Source: UBA5336 sp039034035 (GTDB lineage: Bacteria; Pseudomonadota; Alphaproteobacteria; Caulobacterales; Hyphomonadaceae). From it: a stretch of DNA of 18,595 nt. Below the pieces are notes generated by a model. It ran no database searches and was not told the DNA's origin. It saw nothing but the letters and a program-made list of their open reading frames with translations. The stretch lies in NCBI GenBank assembly GCA_039034035.1, contig JBCCBN010000047.1, positions 1-18,595 of the forward strand, written 5' to 3'. The translations under genes were made by a program, and so were the position numbers. This document shows positions 15,036-18,595 of this stretch, piece by piece (position 1 is the stretch's first letter; the number at the start of each line of letters is the position of its first letter).

Positions 15036-15064
15036 GAGATATCGATCACTAAATTAAGTGTCAA
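15036..15064 (-). promoter_or_regulatory. Candidate promoter of the small RNA / dehalogenase leader
   Basis: Perfect TTGACA (15064-15059) is followed after exactly 17 nt by TATCTC (15041-15036) on the minus strand. The region is AT-rich against a GC-rich background. A start near 15029 would give an RNA of about 70 nt ending at the terminator at 14959. Confidence 0.5.
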
Positions 15065-15233
15065 TCATTCAGAGTTTCTTGGATGACCCCACGGCCAGAC
15101 CACGCTCAGCCTTAGCGCGCGCGATGACACGTTGCCTCTCCCGGTGACTGCGGTATCGTTCCCTGCAGGTACAGCATGGCCGGCACACTGCGCCCAGATC
15201 CAGAGGCGCGACCGGACCGGCGGGAGGACACCC

Positions 15234-16529
15234 ATGGATTTCGCTATTCCCCAGGATCTCAAAGACTATCTGGCCGTGCTCGATGATTTCATCGACCGTG
15301 AGATCCGCCCGCTCCAGGAGCAGGACGATAATGAGCGGTTCTTCGACCATCGACGGGAGTGGGCCCGGACCGATTTCGACAAGGGCGGCTTGCCACGACC
15401 GGAATGGGAAGACCTGCTCAAGCAGGCCAAGCAAAAGGCCGACGAAGCAGGCCATCTCCGCTACGCGCTGCCGTCGGAGTTCGGCGGGCAGGACGGAACC
15501 AATCTCGGCATGGCGATCATCCGCGAACACCTCGCCCGCAAGGGGCTGGGCCTGCACAATGACCTGCAGAACGAGCATTCGATCGTCGGCAACATGCCCC
15601 AGATCCTAATGCTCCGTGATTTCGCCCGCCCCGACCAGAAACACCTCATCACCGAGGCCCTCGAAGGCCGGTTCCGCGCCACTTTCGGCCTTACGGAGCC
15701 CGAACACGGCTCCGAAGCTACCCACATGGAAACCCATGCGGTTCGGGAAACCCGCGATGGCGTCGATGGCTGGCTGATAAATGGCGAGAAAATGTGGACG
15801 ACCGGCATGCACACCGCCTCCCACATGATGTGTTTTGCCCGCACATCCGGCGAAGATGGCAACGCCAAGGGGATTTCCTGCCTGCTTGTGCTCGCCGATG
15901 ATCCCGGTCTCGTCATCGAGGAGTATCTGTGGACCTTCAACATGCCGACCGACCATCCCCGGGTATCGCTCACCAATATCTGGGTGCCCGACAGTGCCCT
16001 GTTCGGGCCGCCCGAAGGCGGGCTCGCCCTGGCCCAGCACTTCGTCCACGAAAACCGCATCCGCCAGGCGGCCAGTTCGGTCGGGGCAGCCTTGTTCTGC
16101 ATGGATGAAAGCATCGATTACGCCCGCCAGCGCGCGCCCTTCGGCAAACCGCTCGCTACTAATCAAGCGATCCAGTTCCCGGTGGTCGAACTGGTGTCAG
16201 AGGCCGAAGCCCTGCGCCTGCTCATCTTCAAGACGGCGTGGGAAATGGACCAGATGACCAAGCCGGAAGTCGCGATCCACCTCTCCGACAAGGTATCGAT
16301 GTGTAACTATCGCGCCAACCGGCTCTGCTGCGACGCGGCCGACCGGGCGATGCAGATCCATGGCGGGATGGGCTATTCGCGCCACAAGCCGTTCGAACAC
16401 ATCTACCGCCACCACCGGCGCTATCGCATCACTGAAGGCTCCGAAGAGATCCAGATGCGCAAGGTCGCCGGCCACCTCTTCGGCTTCATGGGCCCCCGCA
16501 AGGACGCGCTGAAACGCGCGGCAGAATAG
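15234..16529 (+). CDS. Acyl-CoA dehydrogenase
   Basis: A 431-residue FAD flavoprotein that introduces the alpha-beta double bond into acyl-CoA, passing electrons to electron-transfer flavoprotein. The N-terminal helical domain spans about 1-150, then the beta-domain with FGLTEPEHGSEATHMETHAV (151-170) and NGEKMWTTGMHTASHM (183-198) typical of FAD/substrate contact. The C-terminal helical domain has RQAASSVGAA, QRAPFGKPLATNQAIQF (299-315), QIHGGMGYSR (374-383) and RITEGSEEIQMRKVAG (398-413), where Glu401 is the likely catalytic base. ATG at 15234 has GGGAGGA 5 nt upstream; the open frame extends to 15132 without family-like sequence. The residue pattern resembles the ACAD10/11-like branch used for long or branched substrates, but the chain-length preference is not clear. 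It is convergent with purL and 532 bp from the divergent dehalogenase. Confidence 0.95.
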   Translation: MDFAIPQDLKDYLAVLDDFIDREIRPLQEQDDNERFFDHRREWARTDFDKGGLPRPEWEDLLKQAKQKADEAGHLRYALPSEFGGQDGTNLGMAIIREHLARKGLGLHNDLQNEHSIVGNMPQILMLRDFARPDQKHLITEALEGRFRATFGLTEPEHGSEATHMETHAVRETRDGVDGWLINGEKMWTTGMHTASHMMCFARTSGEDGNAKGISCLLVLADDPGLVIEEYLWTFNMPTDHPRVSLTNIWVPDSALFGPPEGGLALAQHFVHENRIRQAASSVGAALFCMDESIDYARQRAPFGKPLATNQAIQFPVVELVSEAEALRLLIFKTAWEMDQMTKPEVAIHLSDKVSMCNYRANRLCCDAADRAMQIHGGMGYSRHKPFEHIYRHHRRYRITEGSEEIQMRKVAGHLFGFMGPRKDALKRAAE

Positions 16530-16577
16530 CGGGTACGCCAAGCCTCCCATGCCAATGGAGCCGAACGCGAAACCGGT

Positions 16578-18595
16578 CTAGCTTACCCGGCTCATGTATT
16601 CGGGTAGCCAGCCTTCATGGGCCTGGCGGAGGTCGGCGACGGGCACATTCACGATGGGTCCCCCTTCGCCGCCCAGCATCAGGCTCACATCATCGCCGCC
16701 AAAATAGCCGATCAGCATCGGCGTCAGGCCGAGATCGTTCCAACCGGCGACCTGGTCTTCCGACAAGGCGACCAGGTAGCGGTTCTGATCTTCGCCGAAC
16801 AGGCAGGCATGGTCCGGCGCTGTCGATTTTTCATCCGACCCCACCGTAACGCCCAGCCCCCCCACCAGAGCCATCTCCGCTGCAGCACAGGCAATCCCGC
16901 CATCGGACACATCGTGTACGGCCTTCACCAAGCCATGCGTGATCAGTGTGCGCACGGTTTCAGCATTCGCTTTCGCCGCGTCCAGATCGACTGGGGGCGG
17001 CGGCCCCGCTTCCTCGCCATGGATTTCTCGCAGATAGGCCGACGCGCCCAGGTGACCCTCCGTCCCTCCAATGATCGCCAGATGATCGCCGACCTCGGCC
17101 CCCTTCAGCGTTGCCAGCCTGGACACATCCTCAATCAACCCCACGGCCCCGACCACCGGCGTTGGCGGGATCGCTACCCCATCCGTCTCGTTGTAGAGCG
17201 ACACATTCCCGCTCACGACCGGGAAATCGAGCGCCGCGCAGGCCTCCGCCATCCCGTCAATCGCGCGCACGATCTGCCCCATGATCTCGGGCCGCTCAGG
17301 ATTGCCGAAATTGAGATTGTCCGTGATCGCAATCGGTGTTGCTCCGACGGCGGAGAGATTACGATAAGCTTCCGCCACGGCCTGCTTGCCGCCCTCAAAA
17401 GGATCGGCTGCGACATAGCGGGGATTACAGTCAGACGTGATCGCCAGTGCTTTGTCGGTGCCGTGGATACGGACGATCGCCGCATCCCCCATGCTTTGGG
17501 AACTGTCCACCGTGTCGCCCATCACATGGCGATCATACTGTTCCCAAATCCAGCGTTTCGACGCCATGTCAGGGCTCGACATCAGCTTCAGCAAGACCGC
17601 GCCATAATCTTCCGGCTCCGGACAATTCGCCATGTCCAGCGCCGGTCGCGGTGTCGGCTGGGTCCACGGCCGGTCATAATTCGGCGCATCCTCGGCCAAG
17701 GGCGCCACTGGAATGTCACACACCACGGTGCCGAACTGGCTCAGTTCCAGCCGGCCCGTATCCGTCGTCTCGCCAATAACTTCCGCATCCAGATCATATT
17801 TCTCGAAGATCGCCTTCGCCAACGCTTCCTTGCCGGGTTTCAGCACCATCAGCATACGTTCCTGGCTTTCCGACAGCATGATCTCATACGCCGTCATGCC
17901 CGTTTCGCGCTGGGGCACCTTGTCCAGATCCATCCGTACACCGATGCCCTCGCCATCGGCCCCGCCGCTATCGGCCATCTCGACGCTGGAAGAGGTGAGG
18001 CCCGCCGCCCCCATGTCCTGGATCGCCTGAATCGCGTCGGTCGCCATCAGTTCGAGGCATGCCTCGATCAGCAGTTTCTCCGTGAACGGATCACCGACCT
18101 GTACGGTTGGCCGTTTTTCCTCATCGCCCTCGGAAAACTCGGCGCTGGCCATGGTTGCGCCATGGATGCCGTCCCGCCCGGTTTTCGAGCCGACATAGAA
18201 GATAGGGTTCCCGGGCGTGGCGCCGCGCGCGTAGAAAATCTTGTCCTGGTCGGCGAGGCCAACGGCCATCGCATTCACCAGGATGTTCCCATTATAGCCC
18301 GCGTGAAACTGGGTTTCGCCCGCAACGGTGGGCACGCCCACACAATTGCCATATCCGCCAATGCCAGCCACCACGCCCGCAACCAGGCTCCGCGTCTTCG
18401 GATGATCAGGGCTGCCAAACCGCAGCGCATTGACCAGGGCAACAGGCCGGGCGCCCATGGTGGTGGTCACCCGCGCGGAGCTGTCCGCGCGGGCGCCATC
18501 GGCATCCACTGGGGCGAAGGTGGGTGGGGCGCCCCGGTCCTGGGCCCCGGCCTGGGGCACCGCCGCGACGAGGAGCGCCCCGGCCAGGGCGAGCG
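16578..18595 (-). CDS. purL: Phosphoribosylformylglycinamidine synthase subunit PurL, with aberrant 5' end (partial at right edge)
   Basis: PurL makes formylglycinamidine ribonucleotide from FGAR, ATP and ammonia in purine synthesis, working with PurQ and PurS. From Met at 18458 to the stop at 16578 there are 626 residues that match the C-terminal five sixths of small PurL, with MGARPVALVNALRFGSPDHP, GRDGIHGATMAS, VQVGDPFTEK, IQDMGAAGLTSSSVEMADSG, ETGMTAYEIMLSESQERM, SDCNPRYVAADPFEGG, ITDNLNFGNPERPEIMGQI, SGNVSLYNETDG and HDVSDGGIACAAAEMA. Upstream of that Met the family should continue as a GGILRDVFT-type sequence, with the N-terminal 120 or so residues containing the EHCSYK and SHNHPS histidine motifs. 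Instead the frame runs into a signal-peptide-like sequence. As it stands the gene could not make an active enzyme. The frame is open to the edge; GTG at 18560 is an internal possibility. See the junction entry. Confidence 0.9.
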   Translation of the reverse strand, partial: LALAGALLVAAVPQAGAQDRGAPPTFAPVDADGARADSSARVTTTMGARPVALVNALRFGSPDHPKTRSLVAGVVAGIGGYGNCVGVPTVAGETQFHAGYNGNILVNAMAVGLADQDKIFYARGATPGNPIFYVGSKTGRDGIHGATMASAEFSEGDEEKRPTVQVGDPFTEKLLIEACLELMATDAIQAIQDMGAAGLTSSSVEMADSGGADGEGIGVRMDLDKVPQRETGMTAYEIMLSESQERMLMVLKPGKEALAKAIFEKYDLDAEVIGETTDTGRLELSQFGTVVCDIPVAPLAEDAPNYDRPWTQPTPRPALDMANCPEPEDYGAVLLKLMSSPDMASKRWIWEQYDRHVMGDTVDSSQSMGDAAIVRIHGTDKALAITSDCNPRYVAADPFEGGKQAVAEAYRNLSAVGATPIAITDNLNFGNPERPEIMGQIVRAIDGMAEACAALDFPVVSGNVSLYNETDGVAIPPTPVVGAVGLIEDVSRLATLKGAEVGDHLAIIGGTEGHLGASAYLREIHGEEAGPPPPVDLDAAKANAETVRTLITHGLVKAVHDVSDGGIACAAAEMALVGGLGVTVGSDEKSTAPDHACLFGEDQNRYLVALSEDQVAGWNDLGLTPMLIGYFGGDDVSLMLGGEGGPIVNVPVADLRQAHEGWLPEYMSRVS
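18459..18595 (-). other. Foreign 5' segment fused in frame to purL (signal-peptide-like, very GC-rich)
   Basis: These 137 bases read in the purL frame as LALAGALLVAAVPQAGAQ followed by DRGAPPTFAPVDADGARADS and SSARVTTT. The first part is a typical Sec signal-peptide core with a cleavage-like AGAQ. By hand count only 26 of 137 bases are A or T (about 81% GC), against roughly 62% in the rest of the gene. Nothing here resembles PurL. The piece looks like the beginning of an exported protein, joined at or next to position 18458. Either a genomic rearrangement or an assembly/library chimera would explain it; the sequence alone cannot decide. Confidence 0.75.
18470..18493. repeat. Perfect 10-bp inverted repeat beside the purL junction
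   Basis: CCCGCGCGGA (18470-18479) and TCCGCGCGGG (18484-18493) are perfect arms around GCTG. The hairpin lies 12 bp from the point where PurL homology stops. Such a stable GC hairpin could promote template switching, strand foldback or a sequencing/assembly break, or be part of the foreign gene. Confidence 0.7.

Larger units (their letters stand above)
14702..15233. other. 532-bp divergent intergenic region, haloalkane dehalogenase / acyl-CoA dehydrogenase
   Basis: This is the longest gap in the window. Short open frames in it overlap genes or lack ribosome-binding sites and protein-like composition. It contains a 17-bp inverted repeat near the dehalogenase (14783-14799), a minus-strand hairpin with a seven-T run (14959-14994), and a minus-strand TTGACA promoter-like element (15064-15036). 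The ribosome-binding site GGGAGGA for the acyl-CoA dehydrogenase is at 15222-15228. I see no convincing plus-strand promoter. Confidence 0.7.

Noticed and set aside
1..18595. Search for CRISPR arrays, tRNA or rRNA genes, insertion sequences, toxin-antitoxin pairs, phage genes or defence systems
   Set aside because: No regularly spaced repeats, tRNA-like cloverleaf, transposase motifs or phage proteins were recognised; all large open frames are accounted for by metabolic, transport, regulatory or surface genes.

Overview
The window looks like chromosome from a GC-rich (roughly 60-65% by eye) alphaproteobacterium, probably a marine or aquatic heterotroph. This rests on the TonB-dependent receptor, a subfamily-I haloalkane dehalogenase, beta-oxidation type enzymes, a bfd-bfr iron pair and a solitary TadG-like protein. 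The genus cannot be fixed from the sequence; a Hyphomonadaceae-like origin is only a guess.

Layout, left to right. 1-1815 (-) is the N-terminal two thirds or more of a TonB-dependent receptor running off the left edge. It is divergent from a LysR regulator (2065-3024, +). An imperfect 144-bp palindrome (2994-3137) covers the end of the LysR gene and the gap before a convergent gene for a 599-residue Pro/Ala-rich protein (3144-4943, -). Next is a minus-strand pair, a MATE exporter followed by a thioredoxin-like lipoprotein (7275-5131), then a GrpB-family gene (7468-8004, +). A minus-strand run follows: bfd (12090-11890) and bfr (11778-11284), a SulP transporter with a STAS domain (11042-9402) and a thiolase (9283-8075). 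A TadG-like von Willebrand A protein (12294-13679, +) is divergent from bfd. A haloalkane dehalogenase (14701-13799, -) is separated by a 532-bp gap from an acyl-CoA dehydrogenase (15234-16529, +). The window ends in purL (16578 to the right edge, -).

Likely joint functions. Bfr stores iron in a heme-containing ferritin cage and Bfd is the ferredoxin that helps release it; a Fur-box-like sequence lies inside the predicted bfd promoter, and bfd looks leaderless. The thiolase and acyl-CoA dehydrogenase fit beta-oxidation-type acyl-CoA catabolism, and the dehalogenase could feed alcohols from haloalkanes into central metabolism, though these genes are not one operon.

Best leads: (1) the 14702-15233 gap holds, on the minus strand, a TTGACA promoter-like element followed within about 70 nt by a strong hairpin plus seven U, i.e. 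a candidate small RNA or an attenuated leader of the dehalogenase gene; (2) purL has lost about 120 N-terminal residues, including the catalytic-histidine region, and is joined in frame to an approximately 80% GC signal-peptide-like sequence, which is either a rearrangement or an assembly chimera; (3) the 144-bp symmetric palindrome between convergent genes; (4) the uncharacterised Pro/Ala-rich protein with its own N-terminal domain and a distinctive C-terminal tail.
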